Assembly (NCBI GenBank): GCA_038229295.1
Contig: JBBROO010000012.1
Span: 1 to 64,000, forward strand
DNA: 64,000 nucleotides
Source of the DNA: JAJPGZ01 sp038229295
Lineage (GTDB): Bacteria; Verrucomicrobiota; Verrucomicrobiia; Chthoniobacterales; UBA10450
Direction: 5' to 3'
In this document: piece by piece, positions 50,670 to 59,764 of the stretch
Layout: the number at the start of each line of letters is the position of its first letter
How positions within the stretch are numbered: position 1 is the first letter of the stretch
Notes under the pieces: model-generated
The model's database searches: none
Told to the model about the DNA's origin: nothing
The model's input: the letters and a program-made list of their open reading frames with translations, nothing else
Program-made: the position numbers and the translations under genes

Positions 50670-53014
50670 CGCGCACGTATGCAGGCGCAAATCGTGTTCC
50701 AGAATTTGCGCGTTTGATCTGCGATCATGAATTCGCGGCGGGCCAGAGCGAGCGCATTGGCCACGATTGTTTCGGAAACGTTGCCGGTAATCTGAGTGAG
50801 TGATTTCGCAATCTCGGGAGCGTCCAAAGTCGTTAGGAAAATCGCCGCGTTGTTTCGATGCAACAACTCAAACGCGGCCGAGGTTGCGGGGCCGTGATAA
50901 ACGATCGGTATGCCGCTGCCGACATACGTCACCATTTTTGTCGAAACGCTATAGCGCGTGAAATTTTCGTGTTCCTGCCCGAACGGCATCGGCATGTAGA
51001 CAAGATCGACATCTTGCATGTCGCGCGCGATCTGGGCCTCATCGGCGAAAGGCAACACTTGCACCCGTTTTAAATCTTTCCACACGTGCGGGCGGATGTA
51101 CTCGCAGCGACAGGTCACCTCGAATTTCGTCTCCGGATTCTCCCGCTCCAGAATGGCGATCGCTTCGAGCAGCGCGCGCAAGTTCGGTTCGTAGGTCAGA
51201 TGAAATAGACCCATGAAATAAATGCGCCGAATTTTCGCCGGTGAAGCCGGACGTGGCGACGGCAACTCATTTAAGCCATCGGTGACGATTTGATATTCTC
51301 TCTCGCCGTAACGCCGCGAATATTCCTGACCGAGCGCATCGGAGATAACGAAACGCGCATCCGCTTCGAGCCAGGCTGCGCGCATGGCGGGCTCGCGCAC
51401 GGATGGACGCAATTCCCGCGCGGTCGTGTAAGCGAGATCGTCGTGCAGACTGATGAAGAATGGAAGTGCGAGGTCGCGCGCGACGGATTGGGCCTGAACA
51501 AAATCGAGACCGGAATGCGGCACCGTGTGGATGGCGACGACGTTTGCTCGTTGGCAAAACGCTTTGAGTCGACGCCGAAAACCGGAAGCGAAGATCGACA
51601 TCGTCATCTTGGGATAACGCGCCAGGCGGCTGGTTTCGATTTTGCCCCACGATGGCCGACTGGGAAGATGAATCTCGTTAGGCCATTGTTTCGGTTTCCG
51701 GGGCGAACAACAAACGCTTTGCCAGGCCATCGGTGCGTGTTCGAGCAATGCGCGAAGAATGCGCGCGCCTCCGCCGCCACTCGACCCCAAGCTGAAGGGT
51801 TGAATGAACAGAATCTTGCGGGCGCGATCGGTCAGCCGCTCGCGATATATTTCGAGGGTGTCCCTGGCAATCGTCGACCAATCAAACATCGCGGCCGTAT
51901 CGGCGCTGCGTTTCGCGAGCGTCTCATAGAGCGGCGCATCGAGTTCGAGGATGCGGCAAATCGCCTCGGCAAATTTTTCCACATCGCCGCTGGCGACGAG
52001 CAGCTCGGGCAATTGCGACCGCAAAATATTCCGCGGACCAGGCACGTCGAAGGCGACGGTGGGAAGGCCCGCGGCAAGTTGTTCGATCACGCCCAAACCA
52101 AATCCTTCGACGTAGCTCGGAAACGCGCCGACGGCGCAATCGGCCAGCAAGCGCGGAAGTTCATCCGGAGAATATTGCGAGACCGATTCGATCCGCTCGG
52201 ACCCTTTGAGGCCGAGATCGGACAACACTGTTTCCGATTCGACCATAGTGCCGAGAAATGAAAAACGTGCTTCCGGAATTCGTCGCCAGACGGCGCGGAC
52301 GATATTCGGCCAATCAAACGATCCTTTGCGCGGGCCCCACATTCCGATGAAGCTAATTTTTCTGCGATGGAGACGCGCGGCCGGTGGCACCGCGGCGGCG
52401 AAAATAGCATCACGTCGCTCCGCGGTGAGACCATACGGCTGGACGACGATTTTTGTGCTGACGCCAAATTCTTTCCGCAGACAATCGGCCTCGTCTTCGT
52501 TAGGCACATTGACCAGGTCGGCATTCTTGACCGCTTCGTCGGAAGCGCGATTCAGCCAATATCGGAATAGTGTGTAGAGGATGCGGCCGAAGAATTTGCC
52601 ACGCGGTCGGCGCGGCCAGCGACTTTCAGCGTTGCGCTCGAAACGCTCGTAGAGTCGATACAAACCGACGGAACGCGCAACGAGCAATCCGTCGAAACGG
52701 AGGTTTTGTTTGGAGCCGTGGAGCGAGCCGATGATCGCGTCGACGATATCGAAGCGGTGCGCGTTTTTCCTCACGAACGCAGCGGCCTTATAGGCAAAGC
52801 GGACCTGATGGACCGCGAAACTGGCACGCGCGCCGCGAGAATTTGGAAAGGCATCGGACAAACTGAAATGCTCGACGATGTGTCCGGCGGCGCGCCACCG
52901 CTCGGCCAGTTCCATGTAAACGCGCACCGCGCCGAGTCGCGCATCCCAATGCAGATTTACGATAAGCAGAATGCGCAGCGGATGGGGCGCGCTCAATATC
53001 TCAGGCTTGTCCAA
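50666..53014 (-). CDS. Two-domain glycosyltransferase (tandem GT-B fusion)
   Basis: The 782-residue protein joins two glycosyltransferase-like halves. Residues 1-390 are a family 4 enzyme with FIGMWGPRKGSFDWPNIV and PSYVEGFGLGVIEQLAAGLP. Residues about 400-782 restart with KILFIQPFSLGSSGGGGARIL and contain a second, more divergent domain (YFMGLFHLTYEPNLRALLEAI). It could add two successive sugars. TTG 53014 is the predicted start, overlapping the next gene by 22 bp. Dispersed motifs at 51002 (DVDLVYM) and 51591 (MSIFASG) lie in the second half. Confidence 0.78.
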   Translation of the reverse strand: MDKPEILSAPHPLRILLIVNLHWDARLGAVRVYMELAERWRAAGHIVEHFSLSDAFPNSRGARASFAVHQVRFAYKAAAFVRKNAHRFDIVDAIIGSLHGSKQNLRFDGLLVARSVGLYRLYERFERNAESRWPRRPRGKFFGRILYTLFRYWLNRASDEAVKNADLVNVPNEDEADCLRKEFGVSTKIVVQPYGLTAERRDAIFAAAVPPAARLHRRKISFIGMWGPRKGSFDWPNIVRAVWRRIPEARFSFLGTMVESETVLSDLGLKGSERIESVSQYSPDELPRLLADCAVGAFPSYVEGFGLGVIEQLAAGLPTVAFDVPGPRNILRSQLPELLVASGDVEKFAEAICRILELDAPLYETLAKRSADTAAMFDWSTIARDTLEIYRERLTDRARKILFIQPFSLGSSGGGGARILRALLEHAPMAWQSVCCSPRKPKQWPNEIHLPSRPSWGKIETSRLARYPKMTMSIFASGFRRRLKAFCQRANVVAIHTVPHSGLDFVQAQSVARDLALPFFISLHDDLAYTTARELRPSVREPAMRAAWLEADARFVISDALGQEYSRRYGEREYQIVTDGLNELPSPRPASPAKIRRIYFMGLFHLTYEPNLRALLEAIAILERENPETKFEVTCRCEYIRPHVWKDLKRVQVLPFADEAQIARDMQDVDLVYMPMPFGQEHENFTRYSVSTKMVTYVGSGIPIVYHGPATSAAFELLHRNNAAIFLTTLDAPEIAKSLTQITGNVSETIVANALALARREFMIADQTRKFWNTICACIRAR

Positions 53015-53832
53015 AATTTGTGGCGAACGGGATTAACGTAATGACGCAAGACCAGATCGACGTTTGCATGTCGATCTTGCAAAACAAATTGATCGTCCAG
53101 TTGAAGCACGTACCTGGCCGGGTCGAGCGACCGCGCGCCGTTTTGGTGCATGGTCAGATGGGTGATGGTTTGGTTGGTGAAGAAGTTAGGCGCAACGTTC
53201 GCTTCCGCCAGGCGTTCGAGACCAAGAGTCCAATCGAGTTTCTGAAACAAAAAAAGAACGCCGGTGTTGACCGGGTCGTGTTGCTCGGATGGATCGCGCA
53301 GCAGGCGTTCGTCGCCGGAGAATTGGCAATCGAGTAAATAATAGGCGGGCACATCGTGTTTCGCGATTTGTGGAATGAGAGCGTTTGCTCCTGGAAAAAA
53401 ACGGACATCGGCATCGATGTACAAAGCCGATTCATCGATGGGCAAAGACATGATGAGGGCAAGCTGTTTGCCGGTGGGATGATTTGTCAGGTAATCTTTC
53501 TGCTTCGCCGGCAGGTCCACTGCGACTTCAAGATTCCTGCGAACGCGAATAGCAAGATCGACATCTTGAAGCAACCGAATGCTCTCGGGCGAGTGCGAGC
53601 CGTCCGAAACAACGGTGAAACTTTTCGGACGCCCGACATATTTTAGAAAGGAGCGAATGGATGCGATTTGTTCGGGCAACATCTCCTCGCTCGAATAGGA
53701 AAAGACGTCGATGTCGATCTTGCGCGCAGGATTGATGCGATGCCGGCGAACAATCCAGGGCAGAAAAGCGCCGTACAGTTTTCGGATCGAATTCCCGTGG
53801 AAGCGCGCGAGATGGTAACCGAAGTTCGGCAT
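52993..53832 (-). CDS. GT-A-like nucleotide-sugar transferase, family not identified
   Basis: The 279-residue protein has a DxD-type metal motif in LYIDADVRFFPGA, VNTGVLFLFQK and a TNHPTGKQLALIMSL region, in the style of family 8 glycosyltransferases. No specific family was recognised. It lies between the flippase and the two-domain enzyme. Three dispersed motifs (53068, 53554, 53711) lie in the gene; 53554 encodes QDVDLAIR and 53711 encodes KIDIDV. Confidence 0.6.
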   Translation of the reverse strand: MPNFGYHLARFHGNSIRKLYGAFLPWIVRRHRINPARKIDIDVFSYSSEEMLPEQIASIRSFLKYVGRPKSFTVVSDGSHSPESIRLLQDVDLAIRVRRNLEVAVDLPAKQKDYLTNHPTGKQLALIMSLPIDESALYIDADVRFFPGANALIPQIAKHDVPAYYLLDCQFSGDERLLRDPSEQHDPVNTGVLFLFQKLDWTLGLERLAEANVAPNFFTNQTITHLTMHQNGARSLDPARYVLQLDDQFVLQDRHANVDLVLRHYVNPVRHKFWTSLRY

Positions 53833-53834
53833 CG

Positions 53835-55154
53835 TTAGGCGGTGGCTATTTTAAATCCGTGCAGCCCGCGGTAACTCAAAACCAGATTCAGAAGAAGATT
53901 TGGAATCGCGGACCAAAGATTGAACATCAAGACGCCGGTGACGGTGGAGAAATCGGTCACGGGGATGAGAGCGAGTTGCGTGGCGATGGTTAACGGAATG
54001 TAGAGCCAGGCGCCGGCGACCCATGCTTTGGAGGCGTTGAGCGACCAGAATGCGCCGGTGAGCACGGAGAGAACGGCCCCGCCGACCATGAGAAGCAACT
54101 CGCGATGCAGGTGCGAATATTTGTGGCCGAGAACGAAGAGGAATTGGTCGGGGAAAAGGGCGGCGCCGGCCAGAATGATAAAACTGAACGCGAGGACGCT
54201 GCCGATAATGCCGGCGTAGAGCCAGCGCAACTTTCGCGGATTTTGGCAACGCGCGAACGCCGGCACGAAAATGTTGGTCATTAGGTTTGCGAGGATGGCG
54301 AAGATCATGGCCAGTCGACCAAGCGCGCCGACTTCGGCGACGGAACTAACGCGGTGACCGAAAAAGCTGATGAGAAAAATTGTGATTTGGCCCTGGAAAC
54401 AATAGAAGACGGAATTGGCGGCGAGATGTTTGATTAGCCTAACGATTTCATGTCGATCTTCGGTGTTTTCGGGCGCGTGAGTGTCGACAACCTGGGCGAC
54501 GTAGTAACGAAGCATCAGATATTGAAGAGCGAACGTGACGGTGGCGACGGCGACAGCGGCGCCGGCGTTGAGAAAGAAAAAGGCCAGCGCGATGAGCAAG
54601 AGCAGGCGTGCGATGGCGCCGGTGAAGTCGATTAACTGAATTCGGCCGATGTCGGAGCGGAGTCGCGGGACGACGCCGAGGACTCCGAGGGAAAGTTGCA
54701 GAAGGAGTCCCACTAGAACGATGACGATCAACACGGCGGTGTAAAAATTGGATGCGCCGTTTTTGACGAGCATGAAATACATGACCGGCGTAACGAGGAG
54801 GATGGAAACGGCCCCGAGCTTTTTGCGGACGGAGAGGGCGGTGTTGATGAGCTGACCGAAACGATGTCGATCTAACCAGACGCGGCCACCGATCGATACA
54901 AGTCCGACGCTAATGCCGATGTCGGCCAGGAGATTGATGGTCCCCTGCATGGTGTTGGCGATGGTGAAATAGGCGTACTCCTGTTGCGACAACCAGCGCA
55001 CGAGAAGGATGCCGCTGAGAAAGCTGATGACTTGAACGACGGCCTGGACGAGGGCGAAGTTGCCGATGACGCGGGCGCGCTGCAATGCGCGTTGCAGCAG
55101 CGGCGTGCCGGTTTCGCCGACGACAGGCAATGGAACTGGGCCGAGCGAATTCAT
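53835..55154 (-). CDS. Wzx-type polysaccharide flippase
   Basis: The 439-residue polytopic protein (about twelve membrane segments) belongs to the MOP exporter group that flips lipid-linked repeat units to the periplasm. Visible features are the early RWLSQQEYAYFTIANTMQG and the SAIPNLLLNL region near the end. Its place beside wzc/wza and glycosyltransferases supports the Wzx role. The gap to the next gene (55155-55302) holds a dispersed motif at 55230 and nothing else I can name. Confidence 0.88.
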   Translation of the reverse strand: MNSLGPVPLPVVGETGTPLLQRALQRARVIGNFALVQAVVQVISFLSGILLVRWLSQQEYAYFTIANTMQGTINLLADIGISVGLVSIGGRVWLDRHRFGQLINTALSVRKKLGAVSILLVTPVMYFMLVKNGASNFYTAVLIVIVLVGLLLQLSLGVLGVVPRLRSDIGRIQLIDFTGAIARLLLLIALAFFFLNAGAAVAVATVTFALQYLMLRYYVAQVVDTHAPENTEDRHEIVRLIKHLAANSVFYCFQGQITIFLISFFGHRVSSVAEVGALGRLAMIFAILANLMTNIFVPAFARCQNPRKLRWLYAGIIGSVLAFSFIILAGAALFPDQFLFVLGHKYSHLHRELLLMVGGAVLSVLTGAFWSLNASKAWVAGAWLYIPLTIATQLALIPVTDFSTVTGVLMFNLWSAIPNLLLNLVLSYRGLHGFKIATA

Positions 55155-55302
55155 GGAGAGGGGTTAATGGCGAGACAATGAGCCGCCGGAGTGCCAAGAG
55201 CAATGGCGGGCGATGCGGCGCGAGCCACGATGTCGATCTTAGCGAACGTGCGCCCGGCGACGAGTGAGCTCGGCCGGGCAGCGAACGATTCAGCCGGAAT
55301 CG

Positions 55303-57444
55303 TTAGGTGTTTTGCGGGGAGTCCGCGACCACCAATGGCTCGGGATCGGTTTCCGGATTCGGAGTGTTGTAGTACTCGGAGTATTGGTAGTAATAGTACT
55401 CGGGCAGCGAGGTATCGACGAAATTCAGAATCACGCCGGGGACGTTGACCTGCCGGTTGTAAAGCAGCTCGAGCGCTTTGCGGGTGAGGCGCGCGGAAGT
55501 GTAACCGAGGCGAACGACAAAAATGGTGGCATCGATCTTGGGCGCAAGGCTGGTGGTGTCGTCCGCGGCCAAAACCGGCGAGCTGTCGATCAAGATGTAA
55601 TCGTAGTGGCTGTAGATTTCTTTCAGAATCAAATCGGTTGATTCGCGGAGGAGATGTTCGCTCGGTTGCGAGATGGTTTTTCCGCGCGGCAGGATAAACA
55701 AATTTGGATAGGTGGTCGGAACGACAACTTCCTGCCAATTCACTTCCTGCTTGAGCACTTCGGAAAAACCGATCCGCGATGAGATACCGAACGCTTCGCG
55801 CAAAGCGCCGCGTCGCAGATCGCAATCAATCAGCAACGTGCGGGCGCCGGAAAGGGCCATGGTGATGGCGAGGTTCGCGGAGATGGTAGACTTGCCTTCG
55901 TTAGGCACCGCGCTGGTGATAAGAAATGTTTTTGGCCGCGGCCCTTCGCAAGGCATGAAGAAGAGGGACGAGCGAACGTTGCGATAGGATTCGGCAAAGA
56001 CATGGCGGGCATCGTCTGGCTGCAGCAAAGTGACTTTGCCTTTGGTTTTTTCCTTCGGGATCTGGCCAAGGACATTCTCGGCGAAGTGATGTTGGAATTC
56101 GCCAAACGACGCCATGCGGTCGTCGATGCGATCGAGCAGAATGAGAATGAGCAAGCCGGCCAAAGCGCCACACCCCAGACCGAGGAGGAGGCTCTTAACC
56201 AATCCGGGGCGGACGGACGTGGGCGTGGTGGCCATTTCCATGATCGACACCTGATCGCCACTGTCTACGACCTGACTAACGTCGATTTCTTTCAGATTGT
56301 TCGTTAGGCGATCGTAGAGCGTCTTCATTCTATCGACTTTGCCTTTAATGCGGTTGAATTGGGCGAGGCGCTGGCTGAGATCGAGCGCCTTGGCCTCCCA
56401 TTCCTTGATGTTCGACTGCAGATTTTCCATCTGTTTACCGATGGATTTGCGACGTGTCTCAAGTTTCTCGACCGTGTCCTGCCGGAATAATTGGATCAGT
56501 TTCTCCTGCTGCGTGACCTCGTCATTCAGCTTCAGGATTTTTGGATGTTTCGGCCGCAGATCCTTGGCGAGGGTATCGCGTTGCGCTTTCAAAAGCTGAA
56601 CCTGCTGCTTCGCTTTCAAATAATCGGCTTCCGGTCCAACGTCGGAAAAAGGCAGCCCCTTATCATCCGATGCCGCTTCGCCGGTAGGCGATGAAGTCTC
56701 CGGTTTGTTGGCCTGGGCGCGATCCAGGTTTTGGTCAAGATCGAGAAGGTTAAGAAGATCGTATTCGGTTTTCAGGCCGGCGTAATCGCGATTCAGTTTC
56801 ACCAGGAAAGCGGCCGCGCTGTTTCCTTCTTCCTGGATGAAACCAATATTGTTCTGTTTCTGGAAATCGAGCATTTCATCTTCAGCGGTGCGCAAATCTT
56901 TTTCTGTTTGGATAAGCTGCTCAGTAATGCCGGTGATGACCGTGTGACCTTGCTCGGAGCGCATGCCCTTTTTGAAATCAAGATACTTCTGCATGAGTGC
57001 ATTGAGGTATGCCTGCGTGTATTCCGGCGAGCTGCCGACCGCTTGCGTTTCGAAAATGGATGTGCGCGGCCTCTGATTAACGGTGACCTCGACCAGCACG
57101 GGCTGTATCTCCGGATGAGTCGCGCGAACCTGCGCCTCGGCGCCTCGTTTTACCTCAGTGCTTTGCATCAGCTGAACTTGAGTGCCATAAAAATTCTGAC
57201 TTTCTTCGCTGTAAATTGCGCCCTGAGGAAGATTGAGTTTCCCGGGCACCATCATTTTGCTCGTGGACAGAAACGAAGGCGGCGTCTGGTAAATAAGAAA
57301 AGCTTCGACAAAAAGCCCGAGACAAATCGTCAGCACCGGAATCCACCAGCGGCGAAGAAGCAGCGCTTTATAGCGGTGCAGCCGCGTGATGAACGATGTC
57401 GACCACGGCGTGGTTGTCGTTTTATCGGAGACGGGCGGTTGCAT
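55303..57444 (-). CDS. Wzc-type polysaccharide co-polymerase / tyrosine autokinase
   Basis: The 713-residue protein has a Wzz chain-length domain with flanking membrane helices (residues about 30-50 and 430-450), coiled coil between, and a C-terminal BY-kinase: Walker A SAVPNEGKST, Walker A' LLIDCDLRRG, Walker B YILIDSSP. The tail PEYYYYQYSEYYN is the tyrosine cluster that is autophosphorylated. It controls chain length and export with the Wza protein. Wza follows at 3 bp spacing. There are no dispersed motifs in its 2.1 kb. Confidence 0.93.
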   Translation of the reverse strand: MQPPVSDKTTTTPWSTSFITRLHRYKALLLRRWWIPVLTICLGLFVEAFLIYQTPPSFLSTSKMMVPGKLNLPQGAIYSEESQNFYGTQVQLMQSTEVKRGAEAQVRATHPEIQPVLVEVTVNQRPRTSIFETQAVGSSPEYTQAYLNALMQKYLDFKKGMRSEQGHTVITGITEQLIQTEKDLRTAEDEMLDFQKQNNIGFIQEEGNSAAAFLVKLNRDYAGLKTEYDLLNLLDLDQNLDRAQANKPETSSPTGEAASDDKGLPFSDVGPEADYLKAKQQVQLLKAQRDTLAKDLRPKHPKILKLNDEVTQQEKLIQLFRQDTVEKLETRRKSIGKQMENLQSNIKEWEAKALDLSQRLAQFNRIKGKVDRMKTLYDRLTNNLKEIDVSQVVDSGDQVSIMEMATTPTSVRPGLVKSLLLGLGCGALAGLLILILLDRIDDRMASFGEFQHHFAENVLGQIPKEKTKGKVTLLQPDDARHVFAESYRNVRSSLFFMPCEGPRPKTFLITSAVPNEGKSTISANLAITMALSGARTLLIDCDLRRGALREAFGISSRIGFSEVLKQEVNWQEVVVPTTYPNLFILPRGKTISQPSEHLLRESTDLILKEIYSHYDYILIDSSPVLAADDTTSLAPKIDATIFVVRLGYTSARLTRKALELLYNRQVNVPGVILNFVDTSLPEYYYYQYSEYYNTPNPETDPEPLVVADSPQNT

Positions 57445-57446
57445 AC

Positions 57447-58157
57447 TTACATGTTGAGCAAGCGCTGCGGGACATAGATCTGATCGTCCGGTTGCAATAC
57501 GACATCTTCATCCGAGTGACCCTCTTCAATGACGCGCTTAAGATCGACAGTGAAATCCTGGCCGGTTTTGCGAGTCACTTTCACTTTGCGTTTGTTAGCG
57601 AAATCGCCAAATCCCCCGGCGCGAATAACTGCTTTGCTCGCGGTGTAACTTTCATCCGCTGGAATTTCCTGAGGCCCCTGCCCTCGGACCGAACCGTAAA
57701 CGTAAATTCGTCCGCGCGATTTCTCGCTCACCCTATCCAATGCGAGGATGACCGTGGCGTGATAATAATAATCCCGTTCGAGGGCATTCTTGATATCGTA
57801 GGCTAGTTGCTTGCAGCTTTTCCCCTGGGCCGGCACGGGCCCGATGTAGGGCACTTCCAGCTCGCCGTTATCGTTAACGCGGAGCCGTTGCGAATCATTA
57901 TCTCGATCTTCCACCACGCGGAAACTGACATAGTCATTCGAACCGAGTTTCTTTTTCTCGTCCAGCGCGCCCATTGAATTGGTCCGCAAGACCGTACTCG
58001 AGGTCGGGGGCAGATCGACCGGTGGCGCCTTATCAGCAATCGTCGGGACCGGTGTCGCCGCGTCCTGTTTATAACCGGGGTTATATCTTTGTGCCTGCCC
58101 CGTTACTGAAACCCAAACGCTGACAGCGAAAGTGAGTGCATAAACCCTGAATCTCAT
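57447..58157 (-). CDS. Polysaccharide export outer-membrane protein (Wza-like)
   Basis: The 236-residue protein has a signal peptide (about 22 residues), a poly_export domain with LGSNDYVSFRVVEDRD, and a SLBB-type strand region (RIYVYGSVRGQGPQEIPA). A lipobox cysteine is not visible, unlike E. coli Wza, so it may not be a lipoprotein. A dispersed motif (57540) encodes TVDLKR near the C-terminus. It precedes the Wzc gene. Confidence 0.88.
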   Translation of the reverse strand: MRFRVYALTFAVSVWVSVTGQAQRYNPGYKQDAATPVPTIADKAPPVDLPPTSSTVLRTNSMGALDEKKKLGSNDYVSFRVVEDRDNDSQRLRVNDNGELEVPYIGPVPAQGKSCKQLAYDIKNALERDYYYHATVILALDRVSEKSRGRIYVYGSVRGQGPQEIPADESYTASKAVIRAGGFGDFANKRKVKVTRKTGQDFTVDLKRVIEEGHSDEDVVLQPDDQIYVPQRLLNM

Positions 58158-58172
58158 TCCCGCTTCATGCCT

Positions 58173-59450
58173 TTAGAAACTATACGTTCCGTCGATTGAG
58201 ACCCGGTGTTGTTGATAATCACGGAAGGCCACGTCTGAATCCTTCTGGGTGTATTGGTAACGCCCACCGATGGTGACGTGGGGCGTCAACTGATAGCCAA
58301 CCGTAAGTGCGCCGCCATAGCGGTGCAGATGTTCGGTGATAAATCCGCCGGAGTCATCAGCGTCTTCATAGAAGACCTCGGTCGAAAGCAAGGTATCGCG
58401 CAGAATGTTCCATGAAATGGTGTGACGAATGTAATTCAAAACAATGTAGTTCGAATTTACGCCAAGCTGACTCTCGTGACCGGCGCTCAGGGATTGTTTG
58501 ATCGCTCCGTTCAGCCGATGCGAGATGAGGACGTTGGCGTAATAATCACGGAGATCATTCGTATCCATGACCAATCCGTTATGGTCAAAATCGATCCACT
58601 GATAACCGCCCGCGACGCGCACCTTCAGAAAATTCGTTAACTGCGTTTCGACGAATAATCCGACGGAGTAGTCGGTGGAGTCGTTCAAAACATTCTGGTC
58701 GTAATAATTGAAAACCGAATAGCCTTCGACCCCGATGCCCGTTGTCGATGTTGCCGCAACCTGAAGAGTGCCGGAAAATTCTTCGGCGTTGCGATTCAAG
58801 TAATCGAAATCCGACGTCGTCGAGATGTAGGTGTAGTGATCGTAACCCAGAGTTAAGACCGCCTTATTCAAGTCCCACAGCACGGAAATTCCCGCCGTGT
58901 TCTCGAACCGGCCATAGTCAATCACGTTGCTGAGCGCCAGCTCGGCGATCGGGTCCTGTTGCACGGAGGGCCGATCGTGAATGTTAATGCGGAAATCACC
59001 CACAAAGATGTCGAAGGCGATTTGCGACCCGGGCGAAATAAGAATGCCGTTCGTATTTGCGTTTGAGTGATCGAGATAAAACGCGTAGCCGATGCCCAAA
59101 TCGAATCGCAAGGTGTTAAGCTGAGTGATCGGCCAGATAGCGTCGAAATTAATTTGCGGACGAATGATCACATCTTCCTGTTCGTCAAATTCGGAGAGGT
59201 TGATGTTGCTGTTATACTCCGCGCCGACCGTGGCGCTGACGCGAAAACGGACGGGGCCGAGAAGTAAATTGTAAGGCAGACGATCGACATCCTGCCGGCG
59301 CGCTTCGGAGGAAGCTTCACCCGCGAGTGACGGCCTAACGGCATCTTGAGACCACACCACCGCCGGGGCGCAGACCAGCGAGAGAAGAAGAACAAGCCCG
59401 AGACGTTTCAGGAAGAAATCGGGTGGGCGGTGGAAAAAGTCACGAGTCAT
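58173..59450 (-). CDS. Outer-membrane beta-barrel protein
   Basis: The 425-residue protein has an N-terminal hydrophobic signal (LGLVLLLSLVCAPAVVWSQ) and alternating beta strands to a C-terminal aromatic residue (VSIDGTYSF), the usual outer-membrane barrel ending. The VGAEYNSNINLSE region is common in the barrels encoded first in exopolysaccharide operons. It is the promoter-proximal gene here, with the 314-bp gap upstream. It may form an export pore with the Wza protein. Confidence 0.82.
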   Translation of the reverse strand: MTRDFFHRPPDFFLKRLGLVLLLSLVCAPAVVWSQDAVRPSLAGEASSEARRQDVDRLPYNLLLGPVRFRVSATVGAEYNSNINLSEFDEQEDVIIRPQINFDAIWPITQLNTLRFDLGIGYAFYLDHSNANTNGILISPGSQIAFDIFVGDFRINIHDRPSVQQDPIAELALSNVIDYGRFENTAGISVLWDLNKAVLTLGYDHYTYISTTSDFDYLNRNAEEFSGTLQVAATSTTGIGVEGYSVFNYYDQNVLNDSTDYSVGLFVETQLTNFLKVRVAGGYQWIDFDHNGLVMDTNDLRDYYANVLISHRLNGAIKQSLSAGHESQLGVNSNYIVLNYIRHTISWNILRDTLLSTEVFYEDADDSGGFITEHLHRYGGALTVGYQLTPHVTIGGRYQYTQKDSDVAFRDYQQHRVSIDGTYSF

Positions 59451-59764
59451 AGACGGTCAGGCGATTTGAAGGTTAGCAGTTGTAGTACCAAAGACGCGAC
59501 TGCAGACGGACCCCGTTGGGGGACGTGCGCCTCGAAAGCAGTCGTCTCCATTTAACGATACTAGTGATTGATAATTTCTCTCTTGGTTTGGCCGTCCTTT
59601 TTACAGAGAGATCGCTCGGCCCGGCAAGCTAAATCGATCTAACACGGCGCCTTCTACGGAGGATAGACAACTCCGGAGCGCGCCGGGTCATCGCGACGCT
59701 GATCCCAACGGGTGAATGTTAAATCTGCGTACGTGGCGCGATCTAAGCTTTTAACAAGATCACT
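59451..59764. other. Intergenic region between divergent genes, with a hairpin
   Basis: This 314-bp gap separates the exopolysaccharide operon (-) from a secreted-protein gene (+), so promoters for both should lie here. The clearest structure is an inverted repeat, AGACGCGACTGC (59492-59503) against GCAGTCGTCT (59538-59547), with an ACCCCGTTGGGG hairpin inside. I tried to fit a c-di-GMP-I riboswitch and could not. No exact dispersed motif lies here. Confidence 0.5.

Noticed and set aside
51290..52261. 323-codon + strand frame inside the two-domain glycosyltransferase
   Set aside because: It is antisense to a clear domain and lacks any recognised motif.
59451..59764. c-di-GMP-I riboswitch ahead of the exopolysaccharide operon
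   Set aside because: The conserved bases of that aptamer could not be placed on either strand.
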